Positions 1-8,133 of a stretch of 39,505 bases of DNA are shown here, piece by piece (position 1 is the stretch's first letter; the number at the start of each line of letters is the position of its first letter). The stretch is from Treponema sp. Lineage in GTDB: Bacteria > Spirochaetota > Spirochaetia > Treponematales > Treponemataceae. Below the pieces are notes generated by a model. The model had not been told where the DNA came from. It saw only the letters and a list, made by a program, of their open reading frames with translations, and searched no databases. The translations under genes and the position numbers were made by a program. The stretch lies in NCBI GenBank assembly GCA_024402595.1, contig JAKSTL010000017.1, positions 1-39,505 on the forward strand. Reading direction: 5' to 3'.

Positions 1-623
1 ATACTGTTCTAAAACAGTATATTCTTAATGGGTATGCAGCAAATGAAAACAGGCTGTCACAGCTGAATCAGACTATTCAATTAATTAAGCGGTTGGAAGG
101 GCAGACGGAAAATCTTTTGGACAAGGCGCAGATTCTTTCTGTTGTGGAAAGTTATACTCAGGCGCTGGATTTGCTGGATGATTATGATCATCAAAAGGTA
201 AATAAACCTGAAGGAAATAATTCCACTTATGTTCTATCTTACGAGGAATGCCGTTCTATAATTGATCAGATGAAATTTGCAAGTGAGAGCAATCTATTTG
301 GAAATGAAAAGGATGATTCTTTTAAGGGAAGTATTGGTGATATTTATCAGACTTTTGGCGGAAAGGAGCTTTATCCAAGTCTCCAGGAAAAGGCAGCAAA
401 TCTTTTGTATTTTATAACAAAGAATCATTCCTTTAGTGATGGTAATAAGCGAATTGCGGCAACAATGTTTTTGTACTTTCTTGATAAAAATAACTGGCTG
501 TTTGAAAATGGCGTTAAGAGGATTGCAGATAATACTCTTGTTGCTTTGACTATTATGATTGCAGAAAGTAAATCTGATGAAAAAGAACTGATGGTTAATT
601 TGGTTATGAATTTTTTGAAGTAA
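1..623 (+). CDS. Fic/Doc family protein with RhuM-like N-terminal part, 5' truncated by window edge
   Basis: The reading frame is open from base 3 to a TAA at 621-623, so the gene starts before the window; the TTG at 93 is not needed as a start. The first visible residues (LKQYILNGYAANENRL) resemble the end of the RhuM virulence domain. The C-terminal half is a Fic/Doc fold with the full active-site motif HSFSDGNKRIAA, form HxFxDGNKRxA. The Lys before the Arg is the variant seen in Doc-like and RhuM-Fic proteins rather than the HPFxDGNGR of classic AMPylators. Fic proteins transfer AMP or phosphate to target proteins; the target here is unknown. No inhibitory antitoxin motif is visible in the part present. 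A toxin or defence-associated role is inferred from the family only. Confidence 0.85.
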   Translation, partial: TVLKQYILNGYAANENRLSQLNQTIQLIKRLEGQTENLLDKAQILSVVESYTQALDLLDDYDHQKVNKPEGNNSTYVLSYEECRSIIDQMKFASESNLFGNEKDDSFKGSIGDIYQTFGGKELYPSLQEKAANLLYFITKNHSFSDGNKRIAATMFLYFLDKNNWLFENGVKRIADNTLVALTIMIAESKSDEKELMVNLVMNFLK

Positions 624-834
624 GCTTAGACGGATAGGAAAAGCAATAATCAGTGATTTTTTATGACGAATTGTATTCTGCCTTTGGATTTGTGAATATA
701 CAACATGGATTCTATGAACATTCTTATTCCAATTGATGAGATAAAGGGATTTTTCCGCTTTAAGACTTAACTGTAAGTGTAAGTTGATAGGAGAGTCCAA
801 AAACTAAGTGTAGAAGCAATGATAATATTATGAA

Positions 835-2391
835 TTATTTTGTTATAGGACGATATTTCATGTCATATTTTTTATGAATATCGGTATATTTTTCATAATT
901 TTTGTTGTGTTCTTGTGCTACTAAAGGCCATATTTCATCTGAAAGAAAAAATGGTTCAGTTTTAGTGTCTATAAAAAATCTATTGTAGCAAGCAATGATG
1001 GCATTTGTAAGTTCTGGGTCGTTTAATTCTGTCATTTCGCTTAATTCTTCTTTAGAAACAGGCTTAGAAAACAGAAGAAGTGTTATAAGAATCTTGCGTG
1101 AATCATTGCTTAATTCTTCCAAATAATTATAAGGTGCTATCTGAAAATCATATATCTCTTTAAGAAAAAAATCTTTTTTAATTTTTTCTAAGTCTTCTTT
1201 GGCTTTAATTTTTTTTGCGATGTGGAATAAACTTCTTTTTAAGAAGGTAAGATCGATGGTATTTGAAAGAAGAAAATTGTCTAAATCTTGTTTTTGCTTT
1301 TCGTTGAGCATATTTAGTGAATCTTGAATATCAGTGTCTTTTTTTAAATATTCAAGGTATTCATGTAAATCCGATTTGTTGTATCGTTGGATTTCTAGTT
1401 TGGAGAACAGATTATCATTTATGAATGAAAAACATTCTTTGCGCTTATTACTTGTGATTATTACATACAGATTTCCAATTTTTTCTGAGTTTTCATATTT
1501 TGAGAGGAATCCTATTATATGCTTTTGGGTTTCTTCATCTTGTATAGATTCAAAGGCTTCTATATAAATAATTGCATTGTTTTGGAATAGAAAATCCGCA
1601 GCTTTTTTGGACAATTCATTGATTGGCAAAGAATTGATTTTTTCGGAAGTTAGAAAAAACAATATTTTTTTATAGAAGTCAACGGGAGTTTTTATATAGT
1701 TATTATGGCAATCTATGAAGAAAGAATAATATACTTCTTCTGCGTCAATAAAATCATTTACTTTAGTTAGAGCAATATAATTTTTTCCTGTGCCATGAAA
1801 ACCTTGAAGGAAAACAAATCTGGCTTTTTCCCATAATTGGTCGTGCAAATCTTTATTCAATTTTTTTAGAAGTATACTGTCGGTTCCGTAGCGTTCAGGC
1901 ATATTAGAATAAGTATCTGGAATCTTTTTTGCTATAGTTGTGTTCGTGAAATATGAGTCAAAGTAATCTTTATAAGCTTTGTTTTCAGACAAGAGTTCTG
2001 ATATTTCAGTTTCGGAAAAATTGTAGTCTTTTAAAAATGTTCTCAAAAGAATGAATAATACACCGGATTCATCTTTGAACTTATTGTAGAAAAAGGGAGA
2101 TTCATCTGGATTATTATTGAGAATAAACTTTACAAAACCAATTACTTCATCTTTTTGTAGATAAGATCGCCCATCATATTTTTCTTCGTGGGGAGTTAGA
2201 ATGCTTTCAATGGTTTTTGCACCAATTTTTTTTGGGGCATTATCTTTGCAGTTATGATTTTCTAAATATTTGGAAATTTCTTTTGCGATGGTTTTATTAA
2301 AATCTGTCCATTTTAAATTATTAGAATTATATCGAAAAAGATTTTTGAGATAATCCCGAAGCTGCAAAAAAGATAATGTTCTTTTATCCAT
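835..2391 (-). CDS. Unrecognised P-loop NTPase-like protein with atypical Walker A
   Basis: I do not recognise the family. The 518-aa protein has a charged N-terminal region (about residues 1-185), then a P-loop-like segment near residue 195 (LQGFHGTGKNYIAL) and a hydrophobic strand ending in Glu near 277 (AIIYIEAFE) that could be Walker B. The usual Ser/Thr after GK is Asn. The remainder is helical and rich in Lys/Glu, as in the arms of AAA or STAND ATPases. The start is set by AGGAG 8 nt upstream of the ATG. No signal peptide or membrane segment is seen, so it is probably cytoplasmic. An Xre-type regulator lies about 310 bp upstream on the same strand and may control it. A defence or signalling ATPase is possible but unproven. 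Confidence 0.75.
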   Translation of the reverse strand: MDKRTLSFLQLRDYLKNLFRYNSNNLKWTDFNKTIAKEISKYLENHNCKDNAPKKIGAKTIESILTPHEEKYDGRSYLQKDEVIGFVKFILNNNPDESPFFYNKFKDESGVLFILLRTFLKDYNFSETEISELLSENKAYKDYFDSYFTNTTIAKKIPDTYSNMPERYGTDSILLKKLNKDLHDQLWEKARFVFLQGFHGTGKNYIALTKVNDFIDAEEVYYSFFIDCHNNYIKTPVDFYKKILFFLTSEKINSLPINELSKKAADFLFQNNAIIYIEAFESIQDEETQKHIIGFLSKYENSEKIGNLYVIITSNKRKECFSFINDNLFSKLEIQRYNKSDLHEYLEYLKKDTDIQDSLNMLNEKQKQDLDNFLLSNTIDLTFLKRSLFHIAKKIKAKEDLEKIKKDFFLKEIYDFQIAPYNYLEELSNDSRKILITLLLFSKPVSKEELSEMTELNDPELTNAIIACYNRFFIDTKTEPFFLSDEIWPLVAQEHNKNYEKYTDIHKKYDMKYRPITK

Positions 2392-2547
2392 ATTGAAGTC
2401 TCCTTGAATAATATTTTTGTTATCTCTTTTACTTTGATTTTGGATTTTGTTTTGGAAAATCTGATAACAATAATGGGGATTTCATATAAATATATAATAT
2501 AAATCTATAAAGAAAAGAAAGATTGTTCAATCTCTGGCAGATGAAAA

Positions 2548-2565
2548 TTTAGGAAAATTCCTAAA
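2548..2565. promoter_or_regulatory. Inverted repeat, candidate operator between the Xre gene and the P-loop gene
   Basis: TTTAGGAA and TTCCTAAA form a perfect 8-bp inverted repeat with a 2-bp centre. A further half-site, TTTCCTAAA, lies at 2608-2616. Both are in the 310-bp gap upstream of the P-loop gene and downstream of the Xre-type regulator, a usual position for a regulator binding site. Binding by that regulator is inference. The rest of the gap (2392-2701) is AT-rich and shows no gene. Confidence 0.4.
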
Positions 2566-2701
2566 ACAACAAAAAATATCTATTTTATATAAAAATAACC
2601 GTATATATTTCCTAAAATGAACTTATTATCATCATAGAAAATGAAAGGAGGAAATAAATTCGGAAAACGGTGTAAAAAATATATAGTAGTAGATTTTTTG
2701 A

Positions 2702-2998
2702 TTAATCTAACTCTTTAATTTTTTCGTGAATAATATTTTGCAGAGAAGAAACTAATTGGTTTTCGAATTCTGTTTTGGTAGAAGGATTATCATCTTTAAA
2801 AAGCCTTGAATAGGGAACAGTTAAAGCGTATGCAATAGATTCTACTACTTCCAAGGAAGCAGATTTTTTTCCAAGTTCAATTTGTGTCATAAAAGGGACA
2901 GAAATTCCAGATTTTTCTGCTAAAACTTCCTGAGTCCAACCTTTTTGTTTTCTGAGTTCCCGAATATTTTTTCCTAAAATATGTGTGATGTTATCCAT
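2702..2998 (-). CDS. Xre-family helix-turn-helix transcriptional regulator
   Basis: The 98-aa protein has a Cro/CI-type HTH at about residues 7-66: helix NIRELRKQKG, then WTQEVLAEKSGIS, then recognition helix VPFMTQIELGKKSASL. It is a single-domain DNA-binding protein with a short acidic tail and no ligand or peptidase domain. The ATG at 2998 has no clear Shine-Dalgarno sequence upstream. It is read in the same direction as the P-loop gene that follows and away from the lipoprotein gene at 3096. Control of itself and of the P-loop gene is likely from the layout, with the palindrome at 2548-2565 as a candidate site. The family call is firm; targets are inferred. Confidence 0.9.
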   Translation of the reverse strand: MDNITHILGKNIRELRKQKGWTQEVLAEKSGISVPFMTQIELGKKSASLEVVESIAYALTVPYSRLFKDDNPSTKTEFENQLVSSLQNIIHEKIKELD

Positions 2999-3095
2999 TA
3001 GTAATAAATTTATTGCTGGAAGTGAAATTGTATAATAAACTGTAGGTAATATTTACATTGCTGTGAGGTAATAAAAAAAATTAATTGGAGGGCTT

Positions 3096-3488
3096 ATGAA
3101 AAAAGTCTTAATAGCAATTTTTGCTTTGTGTATGTTGGGATTATCAAGTTGTGAATTTAAAGAAAATAATACTCATGTTGTTTTGATAAATGACAGAAGT
3201 GATTGGTTTATAGAGTGGGTTTATCTTGAAGACACAACATTTCATAATTACAAAAAACATGGTGTAAAAGGAAAAGGACTTCTATCAAGCGGAATAGCAG
3301 AAGGAGAATCTTACACCATATCACCAGGTAATCAAAGAGGAAAAACTTTAATTTTTGTAGATTCTAAATTGGGAGCTCCATATTATTATGGTACTTATAT
3401 TGATATCATAGAAGATGAAACCATAGAAGTAAAAGCATCACAATTAAATTTGTTTATTGATGATTCTATTGAAGAGAATAAATGGTAA
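3096..3488 (+). CDS. Small hypothetical lipoprotein
   Basis: The 130-aa protein begins with a lipoprotein signal peptide: basic start MKK, hydrophobic stretch, and lipobox LSSC with the lipidated Cys at residue 19. It is therefore expected to be a membrane-anchored periplasmic or surface protein. The mature part is short, polar and matches nothing I recognise. The start is supported by GGAGG 8 nt before the ATG. A TATAAT at 3031-3036 about 60 bp upstream could be its -10 box. It stands alone between the divergent Xre gene and a repeat-rich gap. Confidence 0.75.
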   Translation: MKKVLIAIFALCMLGLSSCEFKENNTHVVLINDRSDWFIEWVYLEDTTFHNYKKHGVKGKGLLSSGIAEGESYTISPGNQRGKTLIFVDSKLGAPYYYGTYIDIIEDETIEVKASQLNLFIDDSIEENKW

Positions 3489-3521
3489 TCTTTTTAGTTT
3501 AAAATATGCTCAAATTAAATT

Positions 3522-3580
3522 TGTATCCAAAAAATATAAAATGCAATAAAATTCTCACAGCAGTAAAACTTTTGGATACA
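3522..3580. repeat. 11-bp inverted repeat flanking 37 bp
   Basis: TGTATCCAAAA at 3522-3532 is matched perfectly by TTTTGGATACA at 3570-3580. It starts 34 bp after the stop of the lipoprotein gene. No T-run follows, so it is a poor intrinsic terminator; it could be a remnant of a small mobile element or a protein site. The gap 3489-3968 otherwise holds a GC-rich element (3795-3891) and no convincing gene. Confidence 0.55.
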
Positions 3581-3794
3581 TAGATTTATTTTGCATGAAT
3601 TAGATAAATATGACGAGGTTGTCATAGAAGTAAAAATTGAGGTAGTTAATTTTATTGAAACTGCTTCAATTACTGTGGATTGTTATTTTTGTATGATTAA
3701 TGACTACACAGAACTTACTTCTTTGGCAGCCTTTTTTTTATGTTCATTTTTTAAGAACAACATAGATAGAATTTTATGGATTTCAGCGGGTTTT

Positions 3795-3891
3795 AGGGTG
3801 CAACCCTAGGAGAGAGGGTGGCAGAAAAAACTGGGGTGGTTGAGCTTGCGAAACTACACCGGTTTTTGGCGCCAGGGAGAGGCTTCTCCCT
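3795..3891 (+). repeat. GC-rich structured intergenic element, family B copy 1
   Basis: This is a GC-rich island in AT-rich DNA with three nested stems: AGGGT/ACCCT (3795-3807); a TGGC/GCCA clamp around a long G-U-containing stem (AAAAACTGGGG pairing with CCGGTTTTT); and AGGGAGA/TCTCCCT (3874-3891). The order and the strings GGGTGGC, GCCAGGG and the terminal hairpin recur at 34809-34903, so both belong to one family. It may be a REP-like element or a structured RNA. Confidence 0.6.
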
Positions 3892-3956
3892 CATAAATGA
3901 TAAAAATCTGGAAAAAATGTGAGTTTTTATCACAATCATAAGCATTAAAAATTGTT

Positions 3957-3962
3957 TATACT
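3957..3962 (+). promoter_or_regulatory. -10-like hexamer TATACT, leaderless start candidate
   Basis: TATACT ends 6 nt before the ATG at 3969. Transcription starting about 6-7 nt after a -10 box would begin at the ATG itself. No Shine-Dalgarno sequence is present. The -35 region is unclear. The same geometry occurs at three other genes in the window. Confidence 0.5.
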
Positions 3963-3968
3963 TTTGGT

Positions 3969-5351
3969 ATGAAGAAAACTTTTTTTAATTTTAGTGTGTT
4001 ATTGCTTAGTGCAATTTTATTGTTTGGCTGTGCCTCAAAACCTGCGGGTACAAGTGATGAAATTTTGGAACCTGAAAATGATTTGACTTTTCAGATTTTT
4101 AATATGTCAAGTTATGATGTTTTGGTTTGGCCGGAACTTGTTCTTGAAAATGGTCCAACACATGTTTTATCTAATGAAGACATAGTTCTTTCTGGTGAAA
4201 CACTAGCTGTGCATCTGAACAGCAAAGACTTAATTAAAGAATTTGAAGACTGGCGTTCGGAACAATCTAAATCTGCTGATAAATCTAGTGGTTGGCTTAC
4301 ATTTGGTGTACGCCGAATACGCACAAAAGAAGAAAGTATTACAACCTGCTTCGGATTTTATTCAGCTGCAAACAAAAATATTTATACAATCATTAAAGAT
4401 GATATAGATTTTAAAGTGGGATATAAAACAGATAACCTTATAGAAGTAACTACAAATGCAGATTGTAATTACACTTTCAAAAACAACACAAATGAAGCTG
4501 TTTATGTAGCAAATTGTATTTTTTCAGAAACAGGTGAAAAAATTGCTTCTTCTGAGAGAAAACTTTTACAGCCTGGTAAAGAAGTTACCTTCAGTTATAA
4601 CATAAACACTTTAAGAAAAAAATATCCTGATTGCAATCTTGGAATAGAATATATTGGACAATATAGTATGGATCTTTATGTAACTGGTTGGGTTAGAAAT
4701 TTCAACAGTCTTACAGACAAGATGATTTATAATATTAATAATCTTTATGAATCTAACAACAATTATTTGCAGACTTCTACTGATACAACAACTGATGAAT
4801 GGAAAACTTCTACATGGACAAATTCTGGAGATAATTTCTTTAAATCTGTTGATGGCAAAAAAGTAAAATTCAGCGAAAAGAGTTCTGAAAATTATAACAG
4901 AGTTTATTCAAATTATTTTACAGATAAAGTTAATGGCTTTGAAGCTGAAGTTACAAAATTTTCTGGCGATGAAGTTGGAAGTTCTGGCTATGGTTTTACT
5001 TTCTGTGAGGATTTAAACAAAGGTAAAGCATATCTTCTTACAATAACAACTGTTGGTTTATTCAGAATCTGGGAAATTAACAATGGCCAATGGAAATCAC
5101 TAATTCCAGCAGACGAAAATGGTAGAACTTTCCGTGTTTCTTCTGCTTTGAATTGTGCTTATGGTGTTAAAGATAAAGTTACTGTAAAACGAGTTGGAAA
5201 GGATATTCAGATTTTCTTTAATGATGAATTAGCCTGGATTATTCAGAATGCAAAACTTCCTTCTGGAAATACCCGTTTCTTTGCAAGCCACAATGGAAAC
5301 GCAAACGAAACTACAGAAATTGATTTTGAATATTTAAAATTTCAGTTTTAA
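3969..5351 (+). CDS. Hypothetical lipoprotein with lectin-like C-terminal domain
   Basis: The 460-aa protein starts with a lipoprotein signal peptide (MKKTFFNFSVLLLSAILLFGC; Cys21 in the lipobox LFGC). The middle (about 25-240) is polar, of unknown fold, with two similar-looking beta-rich segments. The C-terminal part (about 265-460) looks like a concanavalin/LamG-type jelly roll of the kind seen in DUF1080-like proteins, with segments such as SGYGFTFCEDLNKG and VKRVGKDIQIFFNDE and a final strand EIDFEYLKFQF. A carbohydrate-binding or surface role is inferred. No Shine-Dalgarno sequence precedes the ATG; TATACT lies 6 nt upstream, suggesting a leaderless mRNA. A strong terminator follows. Confidence 0.75.
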   Translation: MKKTFFNFSVLLLSAILLFGCASKPAGTSDEILEPENDLTFQIFNMSSYDVLVWPELVLENGPTHVLSNEDIVLSGETLAVHLNSKDLIKEFEDWRSEQSKSADKSSGWLTFGVRRIRTKEESITTCFGFYSAANKNIYTIIKDDIDFKVGYKTDNLIEVTTNADCNYTFKNNTNEAVYVANCIFSETGEKIASSERKLLQPGKEVTFSYNINTLRKKYPDCNLGIEYIGQYSMDLYVTGWVRNFNSLTDKMIYNINNLYESNNNYLQTSTDTTTDEWKTSTWTNSGDNFFKSVDGKKVKFSEKSSENYNRVYSNYFTDKVNGFEAEVTKFSGDEVGSSGYGFTFCEDLNKGKAYLLTITTVGLFRIWEINNGQWKSLIPADENGRTFRVSSALNCAYGVKDKVTVKRVGKDIQIFFNDELAWIIQNAKLPSGNTRFFASHNGNANETTEIDFEYLKFQF

Positions 5352-5366
5352 CAGATGCAATTTGTC

Positions 5367-5387
5367 ATGCTAAACTCGATTTAGCAT
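5367..5387. repeat. Short inverted repeat after the lipoprotein gene
   Basis: ATGCTAAA (5367-5374) and TTTAGCAT (5380-5387) pair around a 5-nt loop. No T-run follows. It sits 15 bp after the stop codon and just before the terminator at 5398. Confidence 0.5.
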
Positions 5388-5397
5388 CTTCTTAAAG

Positions 5398-5446
5398 AAT
5401 ACCCAGATTGGAGCATTTTTAGTCTTCAATTTGGGTATTTTTTTTT
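5398..5446 (+). terminator. Intrinsic terminator
   Basis: AATACCCAGATTGGAG pairs with CTTCAATTTGGGTATT (14 of 16 Watson-Crick, the other two G-U or mismatched), followed at once by a run of T. It ends the lipoprotein transcript of 3969-5351. Confidence 0.85.
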
Positions 5447-5483
5447 GTCGAAGATTTTCCCCACAAACTTTATTTTTAATGGG

Positions 5484-5513
5484 TCGAACTTTTTATGAAT
5501 AAAATGCTATAAT
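5484..5513 (+). promoter_or_regulatory. Possible promoter of the gene at 5637
   Basis: TATAAT at 5508-5513 is a consensus -10. TCGAAC at 5484-5489 is a weak -35 at 18-bp spacing. The predicted start lies about 115 bp upstream of the ATG at 5637, leaving an AT-rich leader with a small stem GACTTT/AAAGTC near 5580-5605. Confidence 0.35.
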
Positions 5514-5636
5514 TAAATATATATTAAATAATAAAAGTTTCATAAAAAAAGTATTGCTTAAAAAACAGATAAAAAAACTGACTTTAAGATTTTATGCGAA
5601 AGTCAGAATCATAATCATCATTTTAAGGAAGCTTTT

Positions 5637-6155
5637 ATGGCCTGCGTGAATAAAAATACGGGAAAACCACTTTCAGCCTATACCACTGAAAAAGAAGCAA
5701 AAGAAAGTGCAAAATATTCTAAAAAAGAATACAAATTAGATTTATATCCATACAAGTGCGAAAATTGTGGAAAATATCATCTTGCACCAAAATCTTCAAA
5801 AATTGATGTTCAAAAAAATGCCTGTTCCTGCACAGATTCCAACGGAAAGCCAAAAGCTTTGTATAAAACCAAAAAAGATGCAGAAAAACAGTTGAAAAAT
5901 AGTGAAGCCGAACAGAGTGTAAAACTGTACATTTTTAAGTGTCCCGAAAAAAAAGGATTTCATTTAACTCATCATGCGCCAGAAGAATATAAAGACATCC
6001 CTTCTGGAAAAAAATCCGCCCAAACTGCGAAATCCGCAAACTCTACCAAATCTGCAAAGTCCGAATCTGCAAAAGCTCCCGAAAAGCCAATGCCAAAGTC
6101 TAAACTAAAGACGGAAGCAAAAACTAAAACAAAATCCAAAACCACCAAAAAGTAA
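5637..6155 (+). CDS. Hypothetical protein with two Cys/His repeat units and a Lys/Ser/Ala-rich tail
   Basis: The 172-aa protein has two related units. Unit 1 (about 1-55) opens with MACVNKNTGKPLSAYTT and ends with YKCENCGKYHLAP, a CxxC...H zinc-knuckle-like motif. Unit 2 (about 60-120) opens with NACSCTDSNGKPKALYKT and ends with FKCPEKKGFHLTHH. Each has the order Cys, GKP, aromatic, then Cys and His near the end, as in an internal duplication. Residues 125-172 are low complexity, rich in Lys, Ser, Ala and Thr, with no hydrophobic stretch. Zinc and nucleic-acid binding are plausible inferences only. The start has AAGGA 7 nt upstream. It lies 75 bp before the diguanylate cyclase on the same strand. 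Confidence 0.75.
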   Translation: MACVNKNTGKPLSAYTTEKEAKESAKYSKKEYKLDLYPYKCENCGKYHLAPKSSKIDVQKNACSCTDSNGKPKALYKTKKDAEKQLKNSEAEQSVKLYIFKCPEKKGFHLTHHAPEEYKDIPSGKKSAQTAKSANSTKSAKSESAKAPEKPMPKSKLKTEAKTKTKSKTTKK

Positions 6156-6230
6156 ATGCAAAGGTGGAGTGCCAACCGTCCGTTTTCCGCCGCTCATACC
6201 ATCAACTTTTTCAAACCAAAGGGGAGTTTT

Positions 6231-7856
6231 ATGACCAATCGTGTAAAAAATAATCTGCTTGGTGTTCTTATTGCATTAATCTGCCTGATTATCCTGAACA
6301 TCGCCTACAATTCTTTGGCAAACATAAGCTTAAAAGGTGAACGAAATCGCTATCGCTACATCGCAATGAACGAAGCTAATTATATTTCCAGTTGTATCGA
6401 TAAAGTTGTAGTCCGAACTTACACCATTAGAGAAATGCTGAATGAGAACGACGGAAGTACAGATTTCTTTGATAAAGTTGCGCCAGTAATTCGTCAGTCG
6501 GTAAAAAAAGATACAGGCATCACTTTGCGAAACATAGCAGTTGCTCCAAATGGCATTGTAGAAAAAGTCTCTCCTTTAGAAACCAACGAAACCCTTGTGG
6601 GCTTTAATTTTACAGATGAAACAAAACCCGGAAATAAAGAAGCCATAGAAGCCTATAAAAAAGCAAATACCATAATTACCAATCCTTTTCCCTTAATTCA
6701 AGGCGGAATTGGTATGGCCGCTCGAACACCAGTTTTTATAACTTCCAATCAAAGCCAAAATACTTCACCAAAAATTGCAGAAATGCCTACCACAAAAGAT
6801 TTTGCGCAAACAAAAAACTCCCAGATAACAACCGATTCAACGCAAACAACAAATAGTCCGTTAACAACCAATTCAACACAGTCAACAGATTTTAGGCAAT
6901 CAACAGATGTAACGCCACCAACAGATTCTAGAGATTCAAAAGACACAACGCCACCAACAGATTCCCCGATAATAACAGACTCCGAACTCTCACCAAACTA
7001 TCCTTCACACTACTGGGGCCTTGTAACCGTAACAATGGATTTTGATGATGTCGTTCGTGCCTTCAATTTCGATACCTTCACAAAAATGCATATAGATTAT
7101 TCATTGTGGTACCAAAACGACGCCGGCGAAAAAATAGTTTTAGCAGGTTCAACCACCGAATTACCAGATTGTGTTACCGAAGAAGTAAAGGTTTTTAATC
7201 TAAACTGGAATCTCGATGTAATACCATCCGCAGGTTGGCGCGATAAAAATATCGATGTGCTAAGTCGACTGGCAATTTTAATAATCTCACTTTTAATTTC
7301 CGCCCTGTTAATGTTAATTTTCAAAGTAAAGCGCGACGGTGCCCTAATGAAAAATCTTGCCGAAAAAGATACACTAACCCATTGTTATTCCCGATACTAT
7401 CTAAACTCCGTGCTTTTAGACAACCAAACCAACGATTGGAAAAATCCAGAAAACAATTATTCCGTTGCCATCATTGATATAGATAATTTTAAGAATATAA
7501 ACGACACATACGGCCACATCAGCGGAGATCGAGCTCTTGTAGCCATTGCAAACGTCCTTCAAAACAACATAAATAATTCCAAAAAAGACAAAGTAATTCG
7601 TTTTGGTGGCGATGAGTTCGTAGTTTTTTTCAGCAACATAGAACGAAAAGATTTGCGCATAAAGTTTCAAGATATTCTGTCCGCCGTTGAAAAAATCCAG
7701 TTCGATGATATTCCAGAACTAAAACTTACAATCAGCGCCGGAGTTGCAATTCCCGAGTTTGTAAAATCTACCAATTACAAAGTGATGATGAAGCGTGCAG
7801 ACGAAAATCTTTATAAAGTAAAGCAAAATGGTAGAAACAATTACGCCATGGAATAA
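6231..7856 (+). CDS. CHASE-GGDEF membrane diguanylate cyclase
   Basis: This enzyme would make cyclic di-GMP from two GTP. The start at 6231 is chosen because GGGGAG lies 6 nt upstream; the frame is open upstream to 6156. Of 541 aa, residues about 7-29 form a membrane segment, followed by an extracytoplasmic CHASE sensor (RNIAVAPNGIVEKVSPLE; QGGIGMAARTPVF; YWGLVTVTMDFDD). A second membrane segment spans about 345-366, and the GGDEF domain has an intact GGDEF at 459-463. The product-inhibition site RxxD reads SKKD, so feedback control is probably lost. Odd: the CHASE loop between RTPVF and YWGLV carries an insertion of about 80 residues rich in Thr, Ser, Asp and Pro. The ligand is unknown. Confidence 0.92.
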   Translation: MTNRVKNNLLGVLIALICLIILNIAYNSLANISLKGERNRYRYIAMNEANYISSCIDKVVVRTYTIREMLNENDGSTDFFDKVAPVIRQSVKKDTGITLRNIAVAPNGIVEKVSPLETNETLVGFNFTDETKPGNKEAIEAYKKANTIITNPFPLIQGGIGMAARTPVFITSNQSQNTSPKIAEMPTTKDFAQTKNSQITTDSTQTTNSPLTTNSTQSTDFRQSTDVTPPTDSRDSKDTTPPTDSPIITDSELSPNYPSHYWGLVTVTMDFDDVVRAFNFDTFTKMHIDYSLWYQNDAGEKIVLAGSTTELPDCVTEEVKVFNLNWNLDVIPSAGWRDKNIDVLSRLAILIISLLISALLMLIFKVKRDGALMKNLAEKDTLTHCYSRYYLNSVLLDNQTNDWKNPENNYSVAIIDIDNFKNINDTYGHISGDRALVAIANVLQNNINNSKKDKVIRFGGDEFVVFFSNIERKDLRIKFQDILSAVEKIQFDDIPELKLTISAGVAIPEFVKSTNYKVMMKRADENLYKVKQNGRNNYAME

Positions 7857-7915
7857 CGCACCAAAAAACTTCCGCACAATTTTTAAGCGCCCAATAATTT
7901 TATTTTTAATCATAA

Positions 7916-7988
7916 GGGCGTGCCGGTTCACCTCAGTTCCTTCGGTTCACCGTCAGGCTTTTCAGAGCTCCGGCCTTCGCCTTCGAAG
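7916..7988 (-). repeat. GC-rich intergenic element, family A copy (partial)
   Basis: Read on the minus strand this 73-bp island contains GAAAAGCCTGAC, GAACCGAAGGAACTGAGG and the end GGCACGCCC. These match the 3' part of the copy at 36741-36842 and the terminal GGGGAACGCCC of the copy at 32243-32397. The wider gap 7857-8133 also has an 11-bp inverted repeat, AAGCAAAATGG (7986-7996) with CCATTTTGCTT (8067-8077). No gene is seen in the gap. Confidence 0.55.
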
Positions 7989-8133
7989 CAAAATGGAACA
8001 ATCTTAAAAAGCCAGCCCATTGAGCTCCTAAAAACAGCCATTTATAATTCAAGCCCATAGGATTCCCCATTTTGCTTTGCCTTCTGCACTCTTCCAATCC
8101 TTCACGCATTTAGTGCAAACAGAAATATAAAAA

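Noticed and set aside
294..800. 168-aa open frame on the minus strand
   Set aside because: It overlaps the Fic/Doc gene, which has a clear active-site motif; composition is that of a shadow frame.
3591..3809. 72-aa open frame in the gap after the first lipoprotein
   Set aside because: TTG start without Shine-Dalgarno sequence, no known motif, and its end runs into the GC-rich family B element.
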